A DNA stretch of 20,851 nt. Origin: a virus. Positions 4,720 through 11,513 of the stretch are shown piece after piece. The stretch is taken from positions 1 through 20,851 of the IMG/VR virus record IMGVR_UViG_3300042924_003824. The stretch is one strand, 5' to 3'. Below the pieces are notes generated by a model. It saw nothing but the letters and a program-made list of their open reading frames with translations. It ran no database searches and was not told where the DNA came from. Within the stretch, counting starts at the first letter, position 1; each line of letters opens with the position of its first letter. The position numbers and the translations under genes were made by a program.

Positions 4720-6197
4720 CATACTTTCAAAATCCCGAAGACGGTTACAAAGAAGTAACCTTTGAATATATCATGTCTCAATCATGGGAAAGCATGAATG
4801 ATGATCGCCAAATCCTTTTGATGAGCAGAATCAGATTTGTTTTAACTCAGCTTCTTTGGCCTTCATCTATCACATACACATACAAAGATGGATCAACAGC
4901 TGTATCTCTTGAACAGAGAAGCGAGGCCGTTAAAATCATGATCTTCAAGATGATCCCTGATCCTCGTGTTTTTATTGATGATACATGCATCAGGCTTTTT
5001 GAAATTTGCGTTGAGCTCAGACAAGAGCAAAAGCCAATCAATTTTGAAAATGTCGCTGATCTCTATCATAGAACAGCCGAAGATAAAAAGAAGGCATTAA
5101 AAAAGATGATGCCAGCTTATCACATCATGTCATGGATCATGGAAAATCTTGATCCTTGTCATGTCTATTATGGAGGACCTGCGATGATCCATGTAGTTGA
5201 AGATCATATCAATCGCATATATGATGACTTCACCAGCTTAAGACTATCTCAAATCTATAGATACAAAGAAATCGCACTCGCTCATGGATATTCTCTTAAA
5301 GAGATTGATGATCTTTTCCTTGAGTCTGAAAACAAAATCAAGGATATGAAACCAAAGCCAAATGTTGGGTTGTCTCAACAATTAAATGAGTTATGGGATT
5401 CAATGGTCAACTTCAAGCAAGGTTTGACAAGTGGTCTTGATAATTTAGATCAGATCACTAAAGGATGGAAAGACGGCTGTTTATATGTGGTCGCTGGTCG
5501 TCCTGCTATGGGAAAGACGGCTGTGTCTTTGACTTTTGCTTTAAATGCGATGCGAGTTCAATCAAAGAAAGTTATGTTTTTCTCTTTGGAGATGCCAAGC
5601 ACTCAACTTCTCAAGCGTCTAGCCAGCAATTGGAGTGGCATCGCTCATTCTATTTTTGATCAGCCTTATGATACTCTTAGCGATGGATTTAAAACCAGGA
5701 TGGCAGAGTCTTTCTCTCAGATAAATGGGATGCCTCTTGAGATCATAGATAGAGCAGCATTATCCATTGAAGAGATGCGATCAATATGTGATGTAAAAAA
5801 GAGAAGTGAAGATATAGGCTTGATCATAGTTGATTATCTTCAACTGATGACAGCTCCAGCTATGATCAGAGAGCAAGAGATATCTCAGATCAGTCGAGGC
5901 TTAAAAGCTTTAGCTAAAGAAATAGGATGTCCAGTTATTGCACTTGCTCAGATCAATCGAGGAGTTGAGCAAAGAGCAAATAAGCGACCACTATTGAGCG
6001 ACCTTAGAGAATCAGGAGCAATCGAGCAAGACGCTGATGTTGTGATGATGCTATATCGTGAGCATGCCTATGATGATCTAGCATCAGAAACAGATATGGA
6101 AATCATCGTCACAAAAAACCGACATGGAGAATGTAAGACGGCACATGTTGAATTTTTAGGATCATGCCAAAGAATTGCAGATAGACAAAGTTTTTAA
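4716..6197 (+). CDS. dnaB: Replicative DNA helicase, DnaB family
   Basis: A 493-residue protein with a RecA-like helicase domain of the DnaB family, the 5'-3' hexameric helicase of the replication fork. It shows Walker A GRPAMGKT (261-268), the FFSLEMP block (288-294), Walker B LIIVDYLQL (369-377), AQINRGVE (411-418), the RESGAIEQDADVV block (431-443) carrying the likely arginine finger, and VTKNRHG (465-471). The N-terminal part is recognisable around 70-125 (AVKIMIFKMIPDPRVFIDDTC) but is preceded by about 65 extra residues unlike bacterial DnaB. Its loader is probably the DnaC-like protein encoded divergently. The start overlaps the HTH gene by 4 bp, so both are likely translated together. 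No intein or primase domain is present. Confidence 0.93.
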   Translation: MTYFQNPEDGYKEVTFEYIMSQSWESMNDDRQILLMSRIRFVLTQLLWPSSITYTYKDGSTAVSLEQRSEAVKIMIFKMIPDPRVFIDDTCIRLFEICVELRQEQKPINFENVADLYHRTAEDKKKALKKMMPAYHIMSWIMENLDPCHVYYGGPAMIHVVEDHINRIYDDFTSLRLSQIYRYKEIALAHGYSLKEIDDLFLESENKIKDMKPKPNVGLSQQLNELWDSMVNFKQGLTSGLDNLDQITKGWKDGCLYVVAGRPAMGKTAVSLTFALNAMRVQSKKVMFFSLEMPSTQLLKRLASNWSGIAHSIFDQPYDTLSDGFKTRMAESFSQINGMPLEIIDRAALSIEEMRSICDVKKRSEDIGLIIVDYLQLMTAPAMIREQEISQISRGLKALAKEIGCPVIALAQINRGVEQRANKRPLLSDLRESGAIEQDADVVMMLYREHAYDDLASETDMEIIVTKNRHGECKTAHVEFLGSCQRIADRQSF

Positions 6198-6319
6198 GTA
6201 TTGTTTAAAATTTTATTATTTATTTTATAATTTTATTTGACTTGATTATAATTTTATTATAAACTAAGCATATCAAGACAAGCAAGTCAATCATCTTACT
6301 ACTTACAAAGGAGTATAAA
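6198..6319 (+). promoter_or_regulatory. Intergenic promoter region with 34-bp box, copy 2
   Basis: The first half is extremely AT-rich. TTGACT (6237-6242) is followed after 15 bp by TATAAA (6258-6263), inside the 34-bp box at 6230-6263 shared with 4425-4458. A strong Shine-Dalgarno site, AAAGGAG, precedes the next gene at 6320. I see no stable hairpin ending the helicase operon, so transcription from upstream may continue. Confidence 0.55.
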
Positions 6320-6514
6320 ATGCACCAATCACCTAAATGTGGATCATTCCCAACAGTTGATAAAAGACACCTTCAAGAAGGCATCAGCCAAGAATATCAA
6401 GCAGAACTCAAAGCAGAAAGCACTCGCAACTTGCTCAATGACATTGGCGTCTTGCTACTCATCGCAACCTTTCAAGCTTCATTAGCTTATCTCATACTCT
6501 TCGGAAGTAACTAA
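6320..6514 (+). CDS. Small single-span membrane protein
   Basis: A 64-residue protein. The N-terminal two thirds are polar, with a charged helix (YQAELKAESTRNLLND, about 26-41). The C-terminal third is a hydrophobic segment (GVLLLIATFQASLAYLILFG, about 43-62) that should span the membrane. There is no signal peptide, and the tail is almost flush with the membrane segment. A strong AAAGGAG site precedes the ATG, and it is the first gene after promoter box 2. It has no recognised family. Because it lies in the replication/recombination operon, possible jobs include tethering a complex to the membrane or altering the host envelope early; neither is shown by the sequence. Confidence 0.7.
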   Translation: MHQSPKCGSFPTVDKRHLQEGISQEYQAELKAESTRNLLNDIGVLLLIATFQASLAYLILFGSN

Positions 6515-6515
6515 A

Positions 6516-6752
6516 ATGGACAAGCTCAGACAACTAAACATCATTCAACTTGATGCAGTTGGTCCACTCATGCACAGACTCAACGATCTTACAACAGATT
6601 GGACGATTGACTGTGATGATGTGGAGATCATCGCTGATAGTCTCAAGGTGATCATCCCAATTGCAACTCTCAAACTCTCAACCGACTCAACACCATCAGA
6701 AATCTTTGCTGCTATCTATGATCGATTTGTAGCAATTTTGAAAAACAATTAA
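6516..6752 (+). CDS. Hypothetical protein, 78 aa, early operon
   Basis: A 78-residue acidic protein starting MDKLRQLNIIQLDAVGPL. It alternates short helical and hydrophobic stretches (VEIIADSLKVIIPIATLKLS, EIFAAIYDRFVAIL) and has no cysteines beyond one (TIDCDDVE). It starts one base after the previous stop and ends 11 bases before the RecT-like gene, so all three are probably co-transcribed. The Shine-Dalgarno match is weak, which fits translation coupled to the upstream gene. I do not recognise a family. Its location directly before a RecT-like annealing protein suggests a recombination accessory role, but that is inference from position only. Confidence 0.65.
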   Translation: MDKLRQLNIIQLDAVGPLMHRLNDLTTDWTIDCDDVEIIADSLKVIIPIATLKLSTDSTPSEIFAAIYDRFVAILKNN

Positions 6753-6763
6753 GGAAAAACTAA

Positions 6764-7636
6764 ATGGCAAATCAAAGACTTACAGAATCTCTCTCTGATT
6801 TAAATGCAATCGCTGATAGCATGGAATCAATCGTAAAGCTCGCTGGCTTTCTCACTGCTGGCACCAATTGGAATGCACAGCAACTTGTCACAGCCTACCT
6901 ATCTTATGGTATGATGCATGGTTGGAATATCGCCCAAACTATGGAAAAGATGAATGTCATTAAAGGCAAGATCACCTATCAAGCTTCTGCTATGTTTGGC
7001 ATTGTGATTGCTTCTCCCAAGTGCAAGTCATGGAAAGTTCTCTCAAATACTGATGATGAATGCTCAATTGAATTTACAAGAGGCGATAACAATCAAAAGT
7101 ATGTAGTCACCTTTACGATCGCAATGGCACAAAGACAAGGCTTAACAAGTAATCGTCAATGGCAAAACATGCCAAAGCAAATGCTTATGGCAAGATGCAA
7201 GAGCATGGCAGTCAGAGATGTGTTTGGCGATGTGATCAGCGGCTATGATGCAATTGAAATGGCTGATAGCATGGATATGCCCGAAGATGAAAGACTAGAA
7301 ATCTTGAGTCAAGAGCTTGACACTCCAATCTATGCTGAGAGACAACCTGTGGCAAGAGCAAAGCAAGGCGTCAAGGCTGGAGCTGATACAAAAGCAAAGC
7401 CTTTGCAAGTGCAACCTGTGCAAGTTCAACCAGTGCAACCAGTACAAGTTCAACAGTCAGCACCGCCAAAGACTCAAGCACCACCTGATCAAACTTCACT
7501 ATTTCCAAGCGATCAAAAGAAAGCCGTTGAGTATCAATCTTATAGAGATCAAGATATGAAAATTCATCAATGGAAGGATGCAGATATGGATGAAGATGAT
7601 TTGAAGGATTGGAAAGACTCGTGGAGTATTAAATAA
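6764..7636 (+). CDS. RecT-like single-strand annealing protein
   Basis: A 290-residue protein. Residues 1-175 resemble RecT/Bet-type phage recombinases, which anneal complementary single strands during recombination and replication. The clearest block is WQNMPKQMLMARCKSMAVRD (133-152) followed by VFGDVISGYDAIEMAD (153-168), the family's conserved end. The region 200-250 is a Gln/Pro/Val linker with a QVQPVQ repeat (215-231), and the tail is acidic and ends KDADMDEDDLKDWKDSW (271-287), reminiscent of SSB tails that dock partner proteins. AAGGA precedes the ATG. No partner exonuclease is visible in the window; the small genes just upstream are candidates only by position. Its stop overlaps the convergent ribonucleotide reductase gene by 8 bp. 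Confidence 0.8.
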   Translation: MANQRLTESLSDLNAIADSMESIVKLAGFLTAGTNWNAQQLVTAYLSYGMMHGWNIAQTMEKMNVIKGKITYQASAMFGIVIASPKCKSWKVLSNTDDECSIEFTRGDNNQKYVVTFTIAMAQRQGLTSNRQWQNMPKQMLMARCKSMAVRDVFGDVISGYDAIEMADSMDMPEDERLEILSQELDTPIYAERQPVARAKQGVKAGADTKAKPLQVQPVQVQPVQPVQVQQSAPPKTQAPPDQTSLFPSDQKKAVEYQSYRDQDMKIHQWKDADMDEDDLKDWKDSWSIK

Positions 7637-9569
7637 GACAGACACCACCAGCACAAGCTGGTTCAACAGATGGATTTTCTTTATAGCCACCTACATTTAA
7701 ATCAACCTTAGACCAATCGACCAAGAGCAATTTATTATATTTTTCAAGTATTTGCTCATTATCTTCGCTAACTGTTTGATAAGGTGCATTCTCATAAACA
7801 TGATCACCATAATCGGATAAAAGAGAGATACCTTTAACACTATCTCTAAGACGCCAAATCTTATTTATAAGATCATCCCATTCATCATCTTTGACGGTGC
7901 AAGTATTGGATACATTATGACTTAATCCATATTGATCTTTTTCTCTAAGTTGTGTTGTAGTCTTGACCCAATATCTCTGAATAAATTCAACCTTATCCAA
8001 GAAATCAGATGCTGATAAATCTTTTCTAAGCAATGCACCTTCAGGAGCTTCACAAGCAAAAGAAACGATGCCAACTTGAGGATCTCGATCATCACAAACT
8101 TCAGGGATCTTATTTAGTATCTCTTGCCAAATAGGATTGATCTTATTTATTCTCATCGTTCTGATGTACTTTTTAGCATGGTATGGATGAATACCAGCTG
8201 AACAGCCAGCAACGGTTGAGCTGTTGCCTGATGGTTTAACGGTGGTACATCTTAGAGCTGAATTGATATTGATCAACTTTGCGATCTCAACATTTTTATC
8301 ATGTACCGCTTTCGAGCATTGCTTTAAAGTCATCTCATCAAAGATCATGTTTGGATTGCTCATGATGCCTGTCATAGAGACACCTAAGAGAGCATCTCTC
8401 TCAATGATCTTTTTAGTTGTCTCTCCAAGATAGCCTGTGTTTGTGTAGCTTGCTTGAAGTGTACCTAAGAAAGCCGCCGCTTTGCATGCTTGCAAAAGAT
8501 GATCAGCATCTCTCACTTTGGCAACAACAATTTCATTTAAGTTACAGACCGCCCAACCACTTGAGACATTGCCTTGATCGTCTTTGAATGTTGGATATAA
8601 ACCAATTTCGCCGCATGGATTTGTAGAAAATTCTCTATCGTAGCAAAAGAAGAAACCTGGTTCACCATATTGGCGAGCATTGGCGATGATGTCAGTAAAT
8701 ACAGATTTATTCTCAAAACCATCTAGCAAGATTTGAGCTGATATATTTGCATAAGCTCGTTGGGGGTTGTCTTGCCACCATGTGCCCGTTTTGGCTGTCA
8801 TCATCTCTTCATCATCAGGAGAGAAGAGAGCAATTGTAGCCGCTCGTCTTGAGCTCAAAAGTGCTGCGTGGCTTATGTGCATAAACATATCAAAGCATTG
8901 AATTGGCTTGAGTCTTGATTGACCTTGATTGACGGCTTGATCAAGAATAAATCTCACCTTTTCAATAGCCACCTCTAGCACTTTTGGACCAGGTGCAACA
9001 CCACCAATGGAGATAGATGCACCTTCAGGCCTTACTTGATCATAATGAAAGCTGATGCAATGTTTTGCTTCATCTTCATTTGATGGAAGATAACTTTTAG
9101 TGAGCACATGAATTGCTTCAGCCCAACCTTCGATTGAGTCCTCAATGACATGCACCAAGTTTAAGCGATTGTCTCTCTGATCTTTTGTGATGAGATTTGG
9201 CAACTTGTCAACATGATGCTTTTGTACCGAAAAGCCAACACCACAACCGCTCATCAAAAGCCAAAAGCCTTCAGCAAAAAAGCGAACACGATCGACATAC
9301 GAGGCGGTGCAATTATACATTCTCATATTGTTTCTTTTAATAGCAATACCACCGAATTGAGTTGATCTTTGAGATGGAAACACAACACCTGGAAAGACAA
9401 AGCCTTGAAAGATTGCCTCAATTTGTGTCCATAGATTTGGGAATTTCTCTTGATGCATTTGCTTGACTCTTGTCATTGCATCTATATAAGTTTCTCTCTT
9501 GCCATCTTTTTTGATGTGAGAATATTGAGTAGCAAAAGCAACTTTTCCTAAGATTTCATTTTGTGCCAT
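7629..9569 (-). CDS. nrdJ: Class II (adenosylcobalamin-dependent) ribonucleotide reductase
   Basis: A 646-residue enzyme that reduces ribonucleotides to deoxyribonucleotides using a cobalamin-generated thiyl radical. The active site matches monomeric class II reductases: MYNCTAS (C87, one of the redox pair), STNPCGE (N317, thiyl-radical C319, E321) and AVCNLNE (C342, the other redox Cys). The SGCGVGFSVQ block (107-116) is also typical. The tail ends ACAGGVCLI, a Cys-x4-Cys pair that would re-reduce the active site. It is shorter than the well-known Lactobacillus enzyme (about 740 residues). I chose the ATG at 9569 because GGAG lies six bases upstream; ATG 9581 is an alternative. It lies last in the leftward late operon, 42 bases after the holin candidate, unlike most early-type nucleotide genes. 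It needs cobalamin from the host and no radical-generating partner subunit. Confidence 0.93.
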   Translation of the reverse strand: MAQNEILGKVAFATQYSHIKKDGKRETYIDAMTRVKQMHQEKFPNLWTQIEAIFQGFVFPGVVFPSQRSTQFGGIAIKRNNMRMYNCTASYVDRVRFFAEGFWLLMSGCGVGFSVQKHHVDKLPNLITKDQRDNRLNLVHVIEDSIEGWAEAIHVLTKSYLPSNEDEAKHCISFHYDQVRPEGASISIGGVAPGPKVLEVAIEKVRFILDQAVNQGQSRLKPIQCFDMFMHISHAALLSSRRAATIALFSPDDEEMMTAKTGTWWQDNPQRAYANISAQILLDGFENKSVFTDIIANARQYGEPGFFFCYDREFSTNPCGEIGLYPTFKDDQGNVSSGWAVCNLNEIVVAKVRDADHLLQACKAAAFLGTLQASYTNTGYLGETTKKIIERDALLGVSMTGIMSNPNMIFDEMTLKQCSKAVHDKNVEIAKLININSALRCTTVKPSGNSSTVAGCSAGIHPYHAKKYIRTMRINKINPIWQEILNKIPEVCDDRDPQVGIVSFACEAPEGALLRKDLSASDFLDKVEFIQRYWVKTTTQLREKDQYGLSHNVSNTCTVKDDEWDDLINKIWRLRDSVKGISLLSDYGDHVYENAPYQTVSEDNEQILEKYNKLLLVDWSKVDLNVGGYKENPSVEPACAGGVCLI

Positions 9570-9611
9570 GATCGTCTCCATGTGAAAGGGATGATCATTA
9601 AAACACAATTC

Positions 9612-9854
9612 TTATTTATTTTTCAAAAAATCAACATTGGTTTCTATTCTTTCAAGAATAACTGTGTGCTGATTGAGAGTCTTGTTGATCATATCCAACT
9701 CAGCATCTGTCTTTTCTTGCTTGACTAGCAAAGACATTGTTTGATGTTCGAGCAAGGCGATCCTTTTATCGTATGATGAGAAAGCTCTTAAAGCAGGCAA
9801 TAGAGCGGTGATAACGGCTGTCAATGCACTGATTGAGATCATATCTGAGTTCAT
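9612..9854 (-). CDS. Holin candidate: one membrane span plus coiled coil
   Basis: An 80-residue protein. Residues 5-25 form a hydrophobic segment (MISISALTAVITALLPALRAF), and residues 28-78 form a heptad-like charged helix (RIALLEHQTMSLLVKQ, then DAELDMINKTLNQ) expected to be a coiled coil. A single N-terminal span followed by a coiled coil recalls small BhlA/UviB-type holin-like proteins. The gene begins four bases after the stop of the M15 peptidase, the usual partnership of endolysin and holin. The ATG at 9854 has AAGGGTG upstream; a longer frame to 9905 would run into the peptidase gene. It could instead be a spanin-like or anchor protein. Assignment rests on size, topology and neighbour. 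Confidence 0.6.
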   Translation of the reverse strand: MNSDMISISALTAVITALLPALRAFSSYDKRIALLEHQTMSLLVKQEKTDAELDMINKTLNQHTVILERIETNVDFLKNK

Positions 9855-9858
9855 GTTG

Positions 9859-10236
9859 TCACCCTTGCCATCTTGCTCTTGTGCCTCTGATATCATAATG
9901 CACAAAATTGGAATCTAGATATTTACCAAGACCGCCCTCTTTGATCTTGCCTTGAGCAATGAGTTTCTCAATTCGATTGTAGATCTCTTCAGTTGGCACA
10001 CCAGCGATCTTGATATCAGCCGCCTTTGCATGCAAATGTTGGGATTTATCAGCACCTCCAACTTGAGCATTTCTAGCAGGTGAACGATAACCGCTTATGA
10101 TGATAATAGGCTTCTGAAAATGATCTCTGATGATTTGAAGATTTTGCAAAAGCTCAACGGCGTTGGCTACTAGTTCAGGAGGAATTGCATCTGAAAATTC
10201 GAGTTCAGACAATTTAAAATTTTTTGTTACTTGCAT
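9859..10236 (-). CDS. M15-family peptidase, probable endolysin
   Basis: A 125-residue zinc peptidase of the M15A type, a group that cuts peptide links in peptidoglycan (D-Ala-D-Ala or L-Ala-D-Glu). It starts QVTKNFKLSELEFSD, the usual N-terminus of these phage enzymes. It then shows ISGYRSPARN (47-56), SQHLHAKAAD with zinc ligands H67 and D74, and FVHYDIRGTR with zinc ligand H113. No signal peptide is present, so export would need a holin, and a candidate follows at 9854. GGAG precedes the ATG at 10236. It follows the adhesin genes in the leftward operon. It is a catalytic domain alone, with no separate wall-binding domain. A virion-associated role is possible but the position next to a holin candidate favours lysis. 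Confidence 0.88.
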   Translation of the reverse strand: MQVTKNFKLSELEFSDAIPPELVANAVELLQNLQIIRDHFQKPIIIISGYRSPARNAQVGGADKSQHLHAKAADIKIAGVPTEEIYNRIEKLIAQGKIKEGGLGKYLDSNFVHYDIRGTRARWQG

Positions 10237-10237
10237 G

Positions 10238-10759
10238 TTATCTCCAAGCCTTGATAAGGATGTGGCATCTAAAATTAGTGTTACCTGCATCTTGCGATAC
10301 ATTCAAACCCCCGCTAGCCCCGCCCCCAATCTTAATCACTCGGATTTTAAAGATAGTTGATGCTGATGATGAATCAGCATAAAATATGCATTTTTCTTGA
10401 GCATAGGCATAAGCTGAATCTCGATAGATGGCTATTGATCCAGTTGATGAAATTTGATTGTTTGATGTATCTGTCGCAATATATTGAACATTTTCGCCCG
10501 CTGATGGAGATGTATCAGTAACTTTCATTTTTAGTTCAATCAAATACTTCCAACCAGCTTCAAGCGTAATCGTAGACGGTGATGCGGCTGTTGTTACCGT
10601 TGGATATCCAATGGATGATGCAATTTGAACGGTGGTAGGTACTGCGCTAGGAATAAAAATGTTAACATCTTCATAAGAGCCTGTAATCGTTTGAATCCCT
10701 TGAGTGTGAATAGCTGAAATAGCCATATTTATTTTTTTTTCAGTTGAAAAATAGCTCAT
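10238..10759 (-). CDS. Small beta-rich tail adhesin candidate (third of three)
   Basis: A 173-residue protein starting MSYFSTEKK. Its core, TITLEAGWKYLIELKMKV, then an alternating polar/hydrophobic run with TSNNQISSTGSIAIYRDS and STIFKIRVIKIGGG, looks like an all-beta jelly roll of the C1q/TNF-like kind used as phage receptor-binding heads. It ends FRCHILIKAW. The ATG at 10759 overlaps the stop of the gene before it (ATGA) and follows GGAGG; an inner ATG at 10726 is possible. The ITLEAG block is shared with the protein encoded at 11136-11513, so the two are probably related. No enzymatic motif is seen. The fold assignment is by pattern, not by search. Confidence 0.7.
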   Translation of the reverse strand: MSYFSTEKKINMAISAIHTQGIQTITGSYEDVNIFIPSAVPTTVQIASSIGYPTVTTAASPSTITLEAGWKYLIELKMKVTDTSPSAGENVQYIATDTSNNQISSTGSIAIYRDSAYAYAQEKCIFYADSSSASTIFKIRVIKIGGGASGGLNVSQDAGNTNFRCHILIKAWR

Positions 10760-11139
10760 TGAATCCTCCAATATGCACTGATAAAAGACGAGTTTGCAAC
10801 TGAAAAAGACCCTGATCCCGTTGTTGAGGATTGAGCTGAAATTGTTGTACCAGGTGTATTTGAGGCAATCCAAAGATCATCAGTCATGGTTAAAGTTCCT
10901 GTCACTGAGTTCCCTCTTATAGTTGCACCCGCCCATTGAAAGCCAGTCCAATTATAATATAAAATCAAACCACTTCCACCCGTTACCGTTGCCATTAGTC
11001 TTGACTCAATAAAATATTTGTTTCTTGACGCAAAGCTTGTGCTTGTGCTGACTGTGATGTCATCGCTAAGAGTAACCCCCCCGTTTATGTCAATTTGCAC
11101 CGCCCTTGCGCCTTGTGCTTGTGATGGATCATAGCTCAT
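10756..11139 (-). CDS. Small beta-rich tail adhesin candidate (second of three)
   Basis: A 127-residue protein starting MSYDPSQAQGARAV, rich in Ser, Thr, Gly and Ala with alternating hydrophobic residues, as in beta-sandwich virion proteins. It ends SSFISAYWRIQ, an aromatic-Arg ending similar to LQLWRFPL and GWRIE in the proteins encoded beside it. It has no cysteine-rich, enzymatic or membrane segment. The ATG at 11139 overlaps the previous stop by 4 bp and follows GGAGG, so translation is coupled within a three-gene set. The position after the fibre gene suggests a fibre-tip or accessory adhesin. I recognise no specific family. Confidence 0.68.
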   Translation of the reverse strand: MSYDPSQAQGARAVQIDINGGVTLSDDITVSTSTSFASRNKYFIESRLMATVTGGSGLILYYNWTGFQWAGATIRGNSVTGTLTMTDDLWIASNTPGTTISAQSSTTGSGSFSVANSSFISAYWRIQ

Positions 11140-11513
11140 AAAGGAAACCTCCACAATTGAAGTCTTGAATTGCTAGTAACGGCTTGATCTGCATAGAGAG
11201 AAAAAGCGACTGATGCATCAGCTTGAATTGATGATGTATTCTCATCAAGTCCTGATGTAGTTGATGTGGCTGTGACTGTGTAGGATGTTTGATCAACTCC
11301 ATCAATAATGTGTTTATAGGTGGTTGTCGTGCTTACCGTTGGAGTACTCACTACGAAATATTCAAAGCCTGCTTCTAGTGTGATTACATCGCTTGCTATG
11401 GATGGAGTAAAATCACCATTAACAAATGAAAATGCAACATTGCCCGCTGATGCAGATGAAAAAGAACAGATCGCAAGTTGTGGATTTACATTTCTAGCGA
11501 CATTATAACTCAT
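11136..11513 (-). CDS. Small beta-rich tail adhesin candidate (first of three)
   Basis: A 125-residue protein starting MSYNVARNVNPQ. The segment VITLEAGFEYFVVSTPTV matches TITLEAGWKYLIELKMKV of the 173-residue protein encoded at 10238-10759. Its C-terminal half (ADASVAFSLYADQAVTSNSRLQLWRF) also parallels that protein. This is the layout of a compact jelly-roll head domain. The ATG at 11513 shares one base with the stop of the fibre gene (TAATG) and follows GGAGG, so it is coupled to the fibre. It could be a separately encoded fibre-tip module or a capping protein that trimerises on the fibre. The role is inferred. Confidence 0.7.
   Translation of the reverse strand: MSYNVARNVNPQLAICSFSSASAGNVAFSFVNGDFTPSIASDVITLEAGFEYFVVSTPTVSTTTTYKHIIDGVDQTSYTVTATSTTSGLDENTSSIQADASVAFSLYADQAVTSNSRLQLWRFPL

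Noticed and set aside
5465-5659. Additional open frames on either strand inside larger genes
   Set aside because: They lie fully inside genes with clear families, lack ribosome-binding sites and show no protein-like motifs; the same applies to the antisense frames in the fibre and tail genes.
7629-9569. Intein or intron in the ribonucleotide reductase, a common site for them
   Set aside because: The active-site blocks are contiguous in one frame with normal spacing, and no splicing or endonuclease motifs are seen.
9859-10302. Longer N-terminus of the M15 peptidase up to 10302
   Set aside because: It would overlap the preceding gene by 65 bp and bypass the GGAG site; the ATG at 10236 gives the usual family N-terminus.
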